From NCBI GenBank assembly GCA_963648895.1, contig CAVJGK010000028.1, positions 1 to 14,635 on the forward strand: a DNA stretch of 14,635 bases, in the 5' to 3' direction. Under the pieces are notes generated by a model. It worked only from the letters and a program-made list of their open reading frames with translations. It searched no databases and had not been told where the DNA came from. Position numbers and translations under genes: made by a program. Below are positions 1 through 6,870 of the stretch, one piece after another. The first letter of the stretch is position 1. Every line of letters starts with the position of its first letter. The stretch is from UBA3210 sp963648895. GTDB lineage: Bacteria > Bacillota_I > Bacilli_A > RFN20 > CAG-449.

Positions 1-2
1 TT

Positions 3-365
3 CTTGGCAATGTTCCTGTCGTATTCGCCAAAAAGTCAAAATCATTAATCACAGGTAATAATGTCTATACTTCGGAAGTTAAATCTTTTACTAGAAAAAC
101 TTCTTCTACAATCACTATTGATAAAAGATATGTCACTGAAGGTGGCAATTATTTAATCATTGACGATTTCCTTGCTGAAGGAAATGCTGCTTTAGGATTA
201 ATCGATATTATTAATCAAGCTAAAGGTAATGTTAAAGGTGTTGGTGTCGTTGTTGAAAAAAGATTCCAAGGTGGAAGAAAAAAAATTGAAGATCTAGGAA
301 TCAAAGTTATCGCAACTGCATCAATCAAAGAGTTTAAAGACAATAAACCAGTCTTTGAAGATTAA
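3..365 (+). CDS. xpt: Xanthine phosphoribosyltransferase, C-terminal part (5' end outside window)
   Basis: The frame is open from the left edge to TAA at 363-365 and gives the last 120 residues of a protein whose usual length is about 190. It reads as Xpt. It begins LGNVPVVFAKK, and the phosphoribosyltransferase PRPP loop is present in the variant LIIDDFLAEGNAA that is typical of Xpt. The VVVEKRFQGGR segment follows. Xpt converts xanthine plus PRPP to XMP and acts in the cytoplasm in purine salvage. Downstream lie a guanine riboswitch and a nucleoside importer, so the local theme is purine acquisition. No clear terminator follows the stop, so transcription may continue into the riboswitch leader. 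The start codon and any upstream riboswitch are outside the window. Confidence 0.93.
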   Translation, partial: LGNVPVVFAKKSKSLITGNNVYTSEVKSFTRKTSSTITIDKRYVTEGGNYLIIDDFLAEGNAALGLIDIINQAKGNVKGVGVVVEKRFQGGRKKIEDLGIKVIATASIKEFKDNKPVFED

Positions 366-405
366 ATTTTTCTTGAAATCGCTTTCACAAAAATAAGTCT
401 ATTAT

Positions 406-448
406 TTGGCAAAAAAATACTTTATATTTAACTTGTCGATAAGATAAT
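406..448 (+). promoter_or_regulatory. Possible promoter for the riboswitch and nucleoside-importer operon
   Basis: TTGGCA at 406-411 could be a -35 box, with TAACTT at 429-434 at 17-bp spacing. Alternatively GATAAT at 443-448 could be a -10 placing the transcript start just before the aptamer at about 455, although its -35 would be poor. No combination is strong. The region lies where a leader promoter is expected, between xpt and the aptamer. Confidence 0.3.
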
Positions 449-452
449 CGGC

Positions 453-520
453 ATTTCGTATAATTACCCTAATTGGAGGGAAAGTCTCTACGTTGAACCG
501 TATAATTCAACACTACGAAT
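453..520 (+). ncRNA. Guanine-class purine riboswitch aptamer
   Basis: A three-way junction can be drawn. P1 pairs 455-460 (TTCGTA) with 514-519 (TACGAA). P2 is built on 467-470/477-480 (CCCT/AGGG) and extended by TT/AA across an A-A mismatch. P3 pairs 492-497 (GTTGAA) with 506-511 (TTCAAC). Core joining nucleotides match the purine aptamer: TAAT after P1, AGTCTCTAC between P2 and P3, and ACTA before the P1 return. In xpt numbering the specificity position 74 is C (base 513) and position 51 is U (489), which predicts guanine or hypoxanthine rather than adenine or 2'-deoxyguanosine. Loop L2 ends GG (475-476) and L3 starts CC (498-499), so the kissing pairs are kept. The loops are 6 and 8 nt instead of the usual 7 and 7. 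Confidence 0.88.
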
Positions 521-577
521 AAAGTCAATATATCGCTATGAATATGTCTTTATAATAGACTTTCTTTTTTGCTTTTT
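519..577 (+). terminator. Riboswitch expression platform with attenuator
   Basis: AAAGTC at 521-526 can pair with GACTTT at 558-563. GTCT (546-549) can also pair with AGAC (557-560). Either helix runs into a U-rich tract (CTTTTTTGCTTTTT, about 564-577), as in an intrinsic terminator. An incompatible pairing, ATAAAG (519-524) with CTTTAT (548-553), would invade the 3' end of P1. This is the layout of an OFF switch: bound guanine stabilises P1 and frees AAAGTC for termination. The exact folds are inferred by eye. Confidence 0.5.
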
Positions 578-604
578 AGGAATAAAAGGAGAAAGAAACA
601 ATAT

Positions 605-1816
605 ATGAAAAACACACTCAAAACGGTCTTACTAGTCTCATTACTTGCAGTAACAGGCGCAGTCTCATTAGCTAGCTGTGATTCCTCAAGTAATGGTAAA
701 GTCAAAGTTGGTTTAATCGCTTTACACGATTCAAACTCTACTTATGACAAGAACTTCATCGATGCTTTCAATGCAGCATGTGAAGCTAAAGGTGTAACTG
801 CAGTTATTAGAACTGGTGTACCTGAAAGTTCCAAAGTTACAGAAGAAGCAGATGATTTAGTAGATCAAGGTTGTAAGTTTATTTTTGCTGACTCTTTTGG
901 TCATGAATCTCATTTACTTGCATCCGCTAAAAAAGCACCAGATGTCCAATTTGGTCATGCAACTGGTACATTAGCTCACACAGAAAATGTCTCAAACTTC
1001 CACAATGCATTCTCTTCTATCTACGAAGGTAGATATCTTGCAGGTGTCGCTGCAGGTTTAAAATTACAAGAAATGATTGCAAGTAACCCTTCAACTTCTA
1101 CAAAGATTGGTTATGTTGGTGCATTCCCATATGCTGAAGTTGTTTCTGGTTATACATCATATTATTTAGGTGTTAAATCAATCGTTTCAAATGTTACTAT
1201 GGAAGTTACATATACAAACTCATGGTATGATGAAACTGCAGAAAAAAATGCAGCTAATTCTTTAATTCAAAGAGGTTGTTCTATCATCTCTCAACACGCT
1301 GACTCATTAGGTGCACCTACTGCTTGTGAACAAGCTGGTGTTCCAAATATTTCATATAATGGTTCTACAGAAGCTGCAGGCCCAAATACTTATATCATTT
1401 CAAGTAAAATTGATTGGCAACCATATTTCGAATTATGCATTGATGCAGTATTAAATGGTACATCAATTCCAACTGATTATACAGGTTCATTAGGTGATGA
1501 TATCTACTCAGGTTCTACTTGCTTAGTTGCTCCTGGTGCAAAGGCTGCAAGTGGTACTGAAGCAAAATTAAAAGAAGTTCATGCTAAATTAAAAAATGGT
1601 ACTTTAAAAGTATTCGATTGCGCATCATTCACTGTTAATGGTGAACATTTAACATCATACATGGCTGATGTTAATACTGACCCTGCTTATACTCCAGATA
1701 CTCAAGTTATTAAAACTGACAATGGTATCACATATTTTGCAGAATCAGAATTCCGTTCAGCACCATATTTCGATGTTAGAATTGATGGTATTACAGAATT
1801 AACTTCTGGTAACTAA
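605..1816 (+). CDS. BMP-family nucleoside-binding lipoprotein of an ABC importer
   Basis: The protein has 403 residues and is an extracellular substrate-binding protein of the BMP/PnrA family, which bind purine nucleosides in characterised members. A signal peptide (about residues 1-24) ends in the lipobox LASC with Cys25, so the protein is lipid-anchored. The mature part starts with the strand KVKVGLIAL, and the family segment EGRYLAGVAAG is at 141-151. ATG at 605 is chosen because the GGAG Shine-Dalgarno is at 588-591. An in-frame TTG at 569 lies in the terminator U-tract and is rejected as a start. It is the first gene after the guanine riboswitch, followed by a hairpin and then the ATPase and permeases. 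The exact ligand (guanosine, inosine or others) cannot be read from sequence. Confidence 0.9.
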   Translation: MKNTLKTVLLVSLLAVTGAVSLASCDSSSNGKVKVGLIALHDSNSTYDKNFIDAFNAACEAKGVTAVIRTGVPESSKVTEEADDLVDQGCKFIFADSFGHESHLLASAKKAPDVQFGHATGTLAHTENVSNFHNAFSSIYEGRYLAGVAAGLKLQEMIASNPSTSTKIGYVGAFPYAEVVSGYTSYYLGVKSIVSNVTMEVTYTNSWYDETAEKNAANSLIQRGCSIISQHADSLGAPTACEQAGVPNISYNGSTEAAGPNTYIISSKIDWQPYFELCIDAVLNGTSIPTDYTGSLGDDIYSGSTCLVAPGAKAASGTEAKLKEVHAKLKNGTLKVFDCASFTVNGEHLTSYMADVNTDPAYTPDTQVIKTDNGITYFAESEFRSAPYFDVRIDGITELTSGN

Positions 1817-1836
1817 TAAAAATCTTAAATCTACTG

Positions 1837-1860
1837 CCCAAGGGCTAAAAAGCTCTTGGG
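1837..1860 (+). terminator. Intercistronic hairpin after the binding-protein gene
   Basis: A 10-bp stem (1837-1846 with 1851-1860, one G-U pair) closes on an AAAA loop. The following TATTTACTTTT is only a weak U-tract. It sits between the lipoprotein stop and the ATPase ribosome-binding site. It probably acts as a partial terminator or 3'-end protector that leaves more lipoprotein mRNA than permease mRNA. Confidence 0.6.
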
Positions 1861-1885
1861 TATTTACTTTTAAAGGAGTCCCTCA

Positions 1886-3430
1886 ATGGAAGAAAATAAT
1901 AAAAAAGTTAATATCTCTTTTATGAATATTACTAAGAGATTTGGATCAAATGTCGCGAATAACGATATTTCTTTTGATATCTACGATGGCGAAATTGTCG
2001 CACTTTTAGGTGAAAATGGTTCTGGTAAAACAACCTTAATGAATATGTTATCCGGTATTTATCGTCAAGATGAAGGTCAAATTCTTGTTCATGGACAAGT
2101 TGTTAATATCCTCTCCCCTCGTGATGCATTTAATTATGGTATTGGTATGGTTTATCAACACTTCAAATTAATTGAAACATTCACCGCATTAGAAAATATT
2201 GTTTTAGGTGTCAAAGATAAAGAAAGATCTAAAATTAAAAATGCAAGAATAATTGTACAAGAAATATTAAACAAATATGGCTTTGTTCTCGATTTAGAAG
2301 AAAAAGTCTATAATATGTCAGTTTCAGAAAAACAAACTTTAGAAATTATTAAAGTTTTATATCGTGGCGCGAATGTTTTAGTTTTAGATGAACCTACCGC
2401 GGTTTTAACTCCATTAGAAATTACTAAATTATTTAAAATCTTAAGAAATATGAAAAATGATGGTAAATCAATTATCATCATCACTCATAAGCTCAATGAA
2501 GTTATGGAAATTTCTGATCGTGTTGTCGTTTTAAGAAAAGGACAATATATTGGTTCATTATTAACTAAAGATACTAATGAAGATCAATTAACTGAAATGA
2601 TGGTTGGTAAAAAAGTTGAATTAAATATCAATAGAACTGAAGTAGTAAATCCTGTTAATAGATTATTAGTCACTAACTTATCTTATAAAAATGAAGAAGG
2701 AAGATTAGTTTTAAACGATGTATCATTTGTCGCAAAAAGCGGTGAAATTCTTGGTATTGCCGGAATTTCTGGCTCCGGTCAAAAAGAAGTATTAGAAGCG
2801 ATTGCTGGATTATTAAAATTAGAAAGTGGTGATATTGTCTATTATGATCCTGATAAAGGTGATGAAAAAGTTGATTTAAGAGATAAAACTCCTCGTGAAA
2901 TTAGAGAAATGGGCGTTAGATTATCTTTCGTTCCAGAAGATCGATTAGGTATGGGTTTAGTTGGTAATATGTCTATTATCGATAATATGTTACTTAGAAG
3001 TTTTAGAAAAGGTCATAACTGGTTTGTTAATCGTCATAATCCTCAAGAACTTGCGCTTAAAACCATTCATGATTTAGATGTTAAAACAGAAAATGAACAT
3101 GTCCAAATTAGAAAATTATCTGGTGGTAATGTTCAAAAATTATTAGTTGGTCGTGAAATTGCTTCTTCACCTAAAGTATTAATGTGTGCTTATCCTGTTA
3201 GAGGATTAGATATTAATTCTTCTTATTTAATTTATAATCTATTAGATGAACAAAAAAGAAATGGTGCTTCAGTAATTTATGTTGGTGAAGACTTAGATGT
3301 TTTATTAGCTTTATGCGATAAAATATTAGTTTTATGCCAAGGCCAAGTAAATGGACTTGTCAATGCAAGAACTACTACTAAAGAAAAGATTGGTTATTTA
3401 ATGACTAACTTACAAAAGGAGGGTAAATAA
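1886..3430 (+). CDS. nupO: Nucleoside ABC importer ATPase with two nucleotide-binding domains
   Basis: A 514-residue cytoplasmic ATPase with two ABC domains, as in NupO/YufO-type and sugar importers. Domain 1 has Walker A GENGSGKTT (42-50), the Q-loop at 91, a non-canonical signature MSVSEKQTLEI (144-154), Walker B VLVLDEP (164-170) and the switch His201. Domain 2 has a degenerate Walker A: GISGSGQKE (293-301) carries Gln at the lysine position. Its signature LSGGNVQK (411-418) is good, but Walker B is altered (LMCAYP, 432-437, with Tyr at the catalytic Glu). A weakened second site is common in this family, so domain 1 likely does most of the hydrolysis. AAAGGAG at about 1872 precedes the ATG. 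The gene energises the two permeases that follow. Confidence 0.9.
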   Translation: MEENNKKVNISFMNITKRFGSNVANNDISFDIYDGEIVALLGENGSGKTTLMNMLSGIYRQDEGQILVHGQVVNILSPRDAFNYGIGMVYQHFKLIETFTALENIVLGVKDKERSKIKNARIIVQEILNKYGFVLDLEEKVYNMSVSEKQTLEIIKVLYRGANVLVLDEPTAVLTPLEITKLFKILRNMKNDGKSIIIITHKLNEVMEISDRVVVLRKGQYIGSLLTKDTNEDQLTEMMVGKKVELNINRTEVVNPVNRLLVTNLSYKNEEGRLVLNDVSFVAKSGEILGIAGISGSGQKEVLEAIAGLLKLESGDIVYYDPDKGDEKVDLRDKTPREIREMGVRLSFVPEDRLGMGLVGNMSIIDNMLLRSFRKGHNWFVNRHNPQELALKTIHDLDVKTENEHVQIRKLSGGNVQKLLVGREIASSPKVLMCAYPVRGLDINSSYLIYNLLDEQKRNGASVIYVGEDLDVLLALCDKILVLCQGQVNGLVNARTTTKEKIGYLMTNLQKEGK

Positions 3431-3431
3431 T

Positions 3432-4565
3432 ATGGCAGAAAAAAAAGAACCTTTATTCCATGTTGTTAAAAGAACTGATTTAAACTTCAAAAAATTAGTT
3501 TTAATCAAAGCCTCCGCGATTATTTTAGGATTTGTATTTTGTTGTTTATTTATGTTAACTATCGCAAGTGCGAATCCTATTGAAGTTATTAGTCAATTAT
3601 TCTTAGGTAACTTTGGTACTCCAAAAAGAGTTTGGAGAATGCTTAGAGATTTATCTTTATTGTTACTTGTTGGTTTAAGTTTAATTCCAGCTTTCAAGAT
3701 GCATTATTGGAATCTTGGAGGTAATGGTCAAATATTAATGTCTTGTTTAGGAGCCATTATTTGTATGTATTATATGGGTAATGCTAACGTTCCAAATGCA
3801 GTTATTGTTATTTGTATGATACTTGCTTCTGTATCAATGGGTATTATCTGGGCAGTTATTCCTGCCATATTCAAAGCGCATTTTAACACTAATGAATCAC
3901 TTTTTACTTTAATGTTAAATTATGTCGCAGTTGGTATTGTTTCTATTTTCTTATCCATCGCGGTTAAAAATGGATCACAAACTCTTCCTCAAATTCAAAC
4001 AGGTCATTTACCTGTCATTGGAAACGAATATTTATTAACAATCATTATCGCAGTTATCATGTTAATAATCATGTTTGTTTATTTAAAATATACAAAACAC
4101 GGTTATGAACTCACAGTTGTTGGTGAATCTAAAAATACAGCAAGATATGTTGGTATTAATGTAAAACAAGTTATTATTAGAACATTAATTCTTTCAGGTG
4201 CAATATCTGGTTTAGTTGGATTATTAATCGCTGGTTCCATTGACTTTTCTATCAATACAAATTCCGCGAATAACTTAGGTTTTACTGCAATTATGTCTTC
4301 ATGGCTTGGTCAATTTAACCCATTCTATATGGTATTAACATCTTTCTTAATCACCTTTATGAATCGTGGTATGTCACAAGTTCAAACTTCATTCAATATT
4401 ACTTCTACTGCAGGTAGTCAAATTGTCTTAGGAGTTATGTATTTCTTAATTATTTCATTTGAATTCTTTGTCAATTATAAAATTCTTTTTAGAAAAAAGC
4501 ATAAAGAAGATACTAAAGATTCTTCTACTCCTAAAGTAGAAGAAGTATCTAAGGAGGCAAAATAA
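3432..4565 (+). CDS. nupP: Nucleoside ABC importer permease 1
   Basis: A 377-residue polytopic membrane protein of the BPD_transp_2 type found in BMP-dependent nucleoside importers. A hydrophilic N-terminus (about 25 residues) leads into roughly 8-10 hydrophobic segments. Family-like stretches are NLGGNGQILMS (about 94-104), FNTNESLFTLMLNY (about 153-166) and a cytoplasmic loop with VVGESKNTARYVGI (about 233-246). The last 30 or so residues are Lys/Glu-rich and cytoplasmic. The gene starts one base after the ATPase stop, with its AGGAGGG site inside the ATPase 3' end, so the two are translationally linked. It should dimerise with the next permease to form the channel. Confidence 0.88.
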   Translation: MAEKKEPLFHVVKRTDLNFKKLVLIKASAIILGFVFCCLFMLTIASANPIEVISQLFLGNFGTPKRVWRMLRDLSLLLLVGLSLIPAFKMHYWNLGGNGQILMSCLGAIICMYYMGNANVPNAVIVICMILASVSMGIIWAVIPAIFKAHFNTNESLFTLMLNYVAVGIVSIFLSIAVKNGSQTLPQIQTGHLPVIGNEYLLTIIIAVIMLIIMFVYLKYTKHGYELTVVGESKNTARYVGINVKQVIIRTLILSGAISGLVGLLIAGSIDFSINTNSANNLGFTAIMSSWLGQFNPFYMVLTSFLITFMNRGMSQVQTSFNITSTAGSQIVLGVMYFLIISFEFFVNYKILFRKKHKEDTKDSSTPKVEEVSKEAK

Positions 4566-4566
4566 T

Positions 4567-5544
4567 ATGATTTTCTTTAATACTATTTTACCTAGTGCAA
4601 TTGCCATCGCAATTGTCTTCTTATTTGGTTGTTTAGGTGAAACAATCACTGAAAAAGCTGGTCATCTTAACTTAGGTATTCCAGGTATTATGTGTATGGG
4701 TACACTTGGTGGATGTATTGGTATTTCCATTGTCATGGGCTTTTATACATCAAATCCGGAAAATGCTTCATGGTTCTTAATTATTATTTTCTCATTAGTA
4801 TTTAGCGTTATATTCTCTGCTTTCGGCGGATTAATCTATGGTTTTATTACTGTTAGTTTAAAAGGTAATCAAAACGTTACTGGTTTAGCTTTAACTACAT
4901 TTGGTGCAGGTTTATGTGATTTCTTCTTATCAGATCGAGTCAATAAAACAAACTTCTCTTATGCATCTAAAGTATTTAATTATCATTTACCTTTTGGCGA
5001 TTATTTAGGAGTATTTGGTAATATCTTTATTAATTATTCCTTCGTTGCATTTGTTGCAATTGGACTTGCTATAGCTTCAAGTTTATTATTAAAAAAATCA
5101 CGTATTGGATTAAACTTACGCGCAGTTGGTGAAAATCCTGCAACTGCAGATGCTGCAGGTATTCCAACTAGCAAATATAAATATGCCGCGATTATAATCG
5201 GTTCTTCTATCGCAGGAATCGGAGGCTTATTCTATGTTATGGGTTATGTTGGAGGTAGCTGGGAAAATTCATCTACTATTCAAGCATTTGGTTGGTTAGC
5301 TCTAGCTTTAGTTATCTTTAGTTGTTGGAAGCCAGCTTTATCAATTGGTGGTTCCATTCTATTTGGTTTATTATATGTTTTACCTACATATATTACAGGT
5401 ATTTCAACAGTTCAAAAAAATATCATTTCTTTACTTCCATACGTTGTAACAATCATTGTCTTAATTGTTACAAGTATCATTGGTAAAAAATCTGTTCAAC
5501 CACCAGCAAGTTTAGGTTTATCTTATTTTAGAGAAGATCGTTAA
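4567..5544 (+). CDS. nupQ: Nucleoside ABC importer permease 2
   Basis: A 325-residue membrane protein, the second BPD_transp_2 permease of the importer. The N-terminal ETITEKAGHLNLGIPGIM (about 20-37) matches the signature region of NupQ-type permeases. KGNQNVTGLALTTFGAG (about 99-115) and the coupling-loop stretch NLRAVGENPATADAAGIP (about 182-199) follow. Hydrophobic segments fill the rest. It begins one base after the previous stop with AAGGAGG in front, continuing the tight nup spacing. A strong terminator lies 5 bases past the stop, so this is the last gene of the operon. Confidence 0.88.
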   Translation: MIFFNTILPSAIAIAIVFLFGCLGETITEKAGHLNLGIPGIMCMGTLGGCIGISIVMGFYTSNPENASWFLIIIFSLVFSVIFSAFGGLIYGFITVSLKGNQNVTGLALTTFGAGLCDFFLSDRVNKTNFSYASKVFNYHLPFGDYLGVFGNIFINYSFVAFVAIGLAIASSLLLKKSRIGLNLRAVGENPATADAAGIPTSKYKYAAIIIGSSIAGIGGLFYVMGYVGGSWENSSTIQAFGWLALALVIFSCWKPALSIGGSILFGLLYVLPTYITGISTVQKNIISLLPYVVTIIVLIVTSIIGKKSVQPPASLGLSYFREDR

Positions 5545-5549
5545 ATTTC

Positions 5550-5573
5550 ACCCTTGGGAAACCAAGGGTTTTT
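5550..5573 (+). terminator. Intrinsic terminator of the nucleoside-importer operon
   Basis: An 8-bp stem ACCCTTGG (5550-5557) / CCAAGGGT (5562-5569) with a GAAA tetraloop runs straight into TTTTT (5569-5573). It begins a few bases after the last permease stop. Confidence 0.92.
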
Positions 5574-5620
5574 AAATACAAAAAAAGTAATGACTATGCG
5601 CTTTAGTTCAATTGTCATTC

Positions 5621-5799
5621 CTATTTAATCAGTATAGCTACATCATTTTTAAATGGTTCTACTTCTTCTAATGCATCAATATAACCAAAATAATAAACAA
5701 TATATTGATTCTGATGATCTATTTGTTTCTGAATTATTAGAGAAATATAATTCAGCAAAAAAATAAAAAGAATTCTTGATTCATAAACAACTCTTATTT
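5621..5799 (-). pseudogene. Possible remnant of IS3-type orfB, overlapping the orfA end in the -1 frame
   Basis: Entering the -1 frame at the A-run that ends orfA gives an open reading of about 60 codons to TAG at 5621-5623. It starts KKIRVVYESR and runs through LLNYISLIIQK, which loosely resembles the first residues of IS3-family OrfB proteins. The rest is not recognisable, and no DDE motif is present. IS3 elements join orfA and orfB by -1 frameshifting, so the position and frame fit. A chance reading in AT-rich DNA remains possible. Confidence 0.3.
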
Positions 5800-6129
5800 T
5801 TTCTTTGTTTGTTGCTTTTTCCTTTGTTGAACCAAGGCGTTCAATTTTTTTAATAGATCAAGTTCCATTTCTAATTCTTTATTTCGTTCTTTTAGTTGTT
5901 CTAATTCTTTTCTTTCTTCATTTGTTAAAGTTGAATTATCAGTTGAAGAATTATCTAATGTAGTCTTTTGATTGTTTTCTTTAGATTTCATTTTAGGTGG
6001 TCCGCCTCTCTTTTTGTTGATGAAACCATTATAACCTAATTCATCATATTTTTTCATCCATAAAACAATAGTTCATTAACTTGGTAAATCATATTTAATC
6101 GCAAGAGAAGTTTTAATAACTAAACTACT
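5794..6129 (-). pseudogene. Decayed IS3/IS150-family transposase orfA
   Basis: The longest open part (5794-6057) encodes KKYDELGYNGFINKKRGGPPKMK and then a leucine-zipper coiled coil with LTNEERKELEQLKERNKELE followed by LLKKLNALVQQR. This is the typical second half of an IS3-family OrfA. Reading upstream in the same frame recovers the helix-turn-helix end (SLAIKYDLPS, then two stops, then TIVLWMKKYDELG). TAA and TGA are adjacent at 6073-6078, and another TAA follows at 6130-6132, so no full OrfA can be made. OrfA normally binds the IS ends as part of the transposase. The copy is dead and marks an old insertion between the two operons. Confidence 0.75.
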
Positions 6130-6177
6130 TTATAAACTTTACATTTAGTAGTCTTTTTCCATTTTATAAAAAAATAA

Positions 6178-6203
6178 AAAAATCACTACAATGAGTGATT
6201 TTT
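6178..6203 (-). terminator. Terminator of the minus-strand metal-handling operon
   Basis: A 10-bp perfect stem (6178-6187 with 6194-6203) with a 6-nt loop overlaps the hypB stop codon. On the minus strand it is followed by a T-rich tract (TTTTTTTATTTTTTT). The + strand copy is also followed by a few T residues, so it may act in both directions. Confidence 0.82.
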
Positions 6204-6869
6204 GTTAGTTTCAATTTCTTGAGATATTATATTGGCAAGAGTATCAATTCCTTCACCAGTTTTCGCGGATATTTTTAATAATCTACCATCTTTATTGATA
6301 TGATGAATATACTTTTCCACTTTAGTAAAATCAAAATTAAAATAATCAATTACATCGATTTTATTAATTAAGATTAAATCGCATTTAGAAAACATTAAAG
6401 GATATTTTAATGGTTTATCATCACCTTCTGGGATTGATAAAATCATAATGTTTTTATTTGCTCCTGTATCAAATTCAGCAGGACAAACTAAATTACCAAT
6501 GTTTTCAAGAATCAATAAATCAATGTTGGATAAATCGATGTTTTGTACGGCTCTAAAAGTCATATTTGCATCAATATGGCATAATCCACCATTATTGATA
6601 TTAAGTGTATCAATTCCAGTATTTAAAGCAATTTTATTTGCATCCATACTAGTTTGGATATCAACGTTCATCAAAGCTATTTTATATTTAGTTTTTAAAG
6701 CGTTAATTAATTTAGTTAATGTAGTAGTTTTACCACTTCCAGGTGAAGACATAAAATTGAGCATGTAAACACCTTTTTGCTTTAAATATTGTCTTAATGT
6801 TTCCGCCTCAGAATCATTTGAAGCATAAACATTTTCATTAATTTCAATTACTTTGGTTGTTCCTGCCAT
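6186..6869 (-). CDS. hypB: HypB-type nickel-insertion GTPase
   Basis: A 227-residue SIMIBI-class GTPase. P-loop SPGSGKTT is at 42-49, the family stretch INNGGLCHID at 91-100 (Cys97-His98), ENIGNLVCPAEFD at 122-134 (Cys129), NKID at 169-172 and SAKTGEG at 201-207. Cys-His plus the later Cys match the metal site at the HypB dimer interface. HypB loads nickel into [NiFe]-hydrogenase in a GTP-dependent way with HypA. The N-terminus here lacks the His-rich or CXXCGC nickel-binding stretch found in some HypB proteins. The gene is last in the metal module and starts 1 base after the methylase gene stop, with AAAGG in front. No hydrogenase, HypA or urease gene is in view, so the client is unknown. 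Confidence 0.9.
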   Translation of the reverse strand: MAGTTKVIEINENVYASNDSEAETLRQYLKQKGVYMLNFMSSPGSGKTTTLTKLINALKTKYKIALMNVDIQTSMDANKIALNTGIDTLNINNGGLCHIDANMTFRAVQNIDLSNIDLLILENIGNLVCPAEFDTGANKNIMILSIPEGDDKPLKYPLMFSKCDLILINKIDVIDYFNFDFTKVEKYIHHINKDGRLLKISAKTGEGIDTLANIISQEIETNKNHSL

Positions 6870-6870
6870 A

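Larger units (their letters stand above)
5574..6177. other. Gene-poor stretch between convergent operons
   Basis: About 600 bases without an intact gene. They hold a decayed IS3-type transposase (listed separately), a short inverted repeat AATGAC/GTCATT (5589-5594/5614-5619) and another ACTACT/AGTAGT (6124-6129/6147-6152). Complete IS ends or target-site duplications were not recognised. A 38-codon + strand reading (about 5653-5766) has no ribosome-binding site or recognisable content and is not called. Confidence 0.6.

Noticed and set aside
569..604. Upstream TTG start adding 12 residues to the binding lipoprotein
   Set aside because: It lies in the riboswitch terminator U-tract and before the ribosome-binding site; ATG at 605 gives a proper lipoprotein signal peptide.
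4455..4649. 64-codon minus-strand open frame across the nupP/nupQ junction
   Set aside because: Antisense to two well-supported permease genes and of no recognisable content.
6448..6768. 106-codon + strand open frame inside hypB
   Set aside because: Antisense shadow; HypB motifs on the minus strand are unambiguous.
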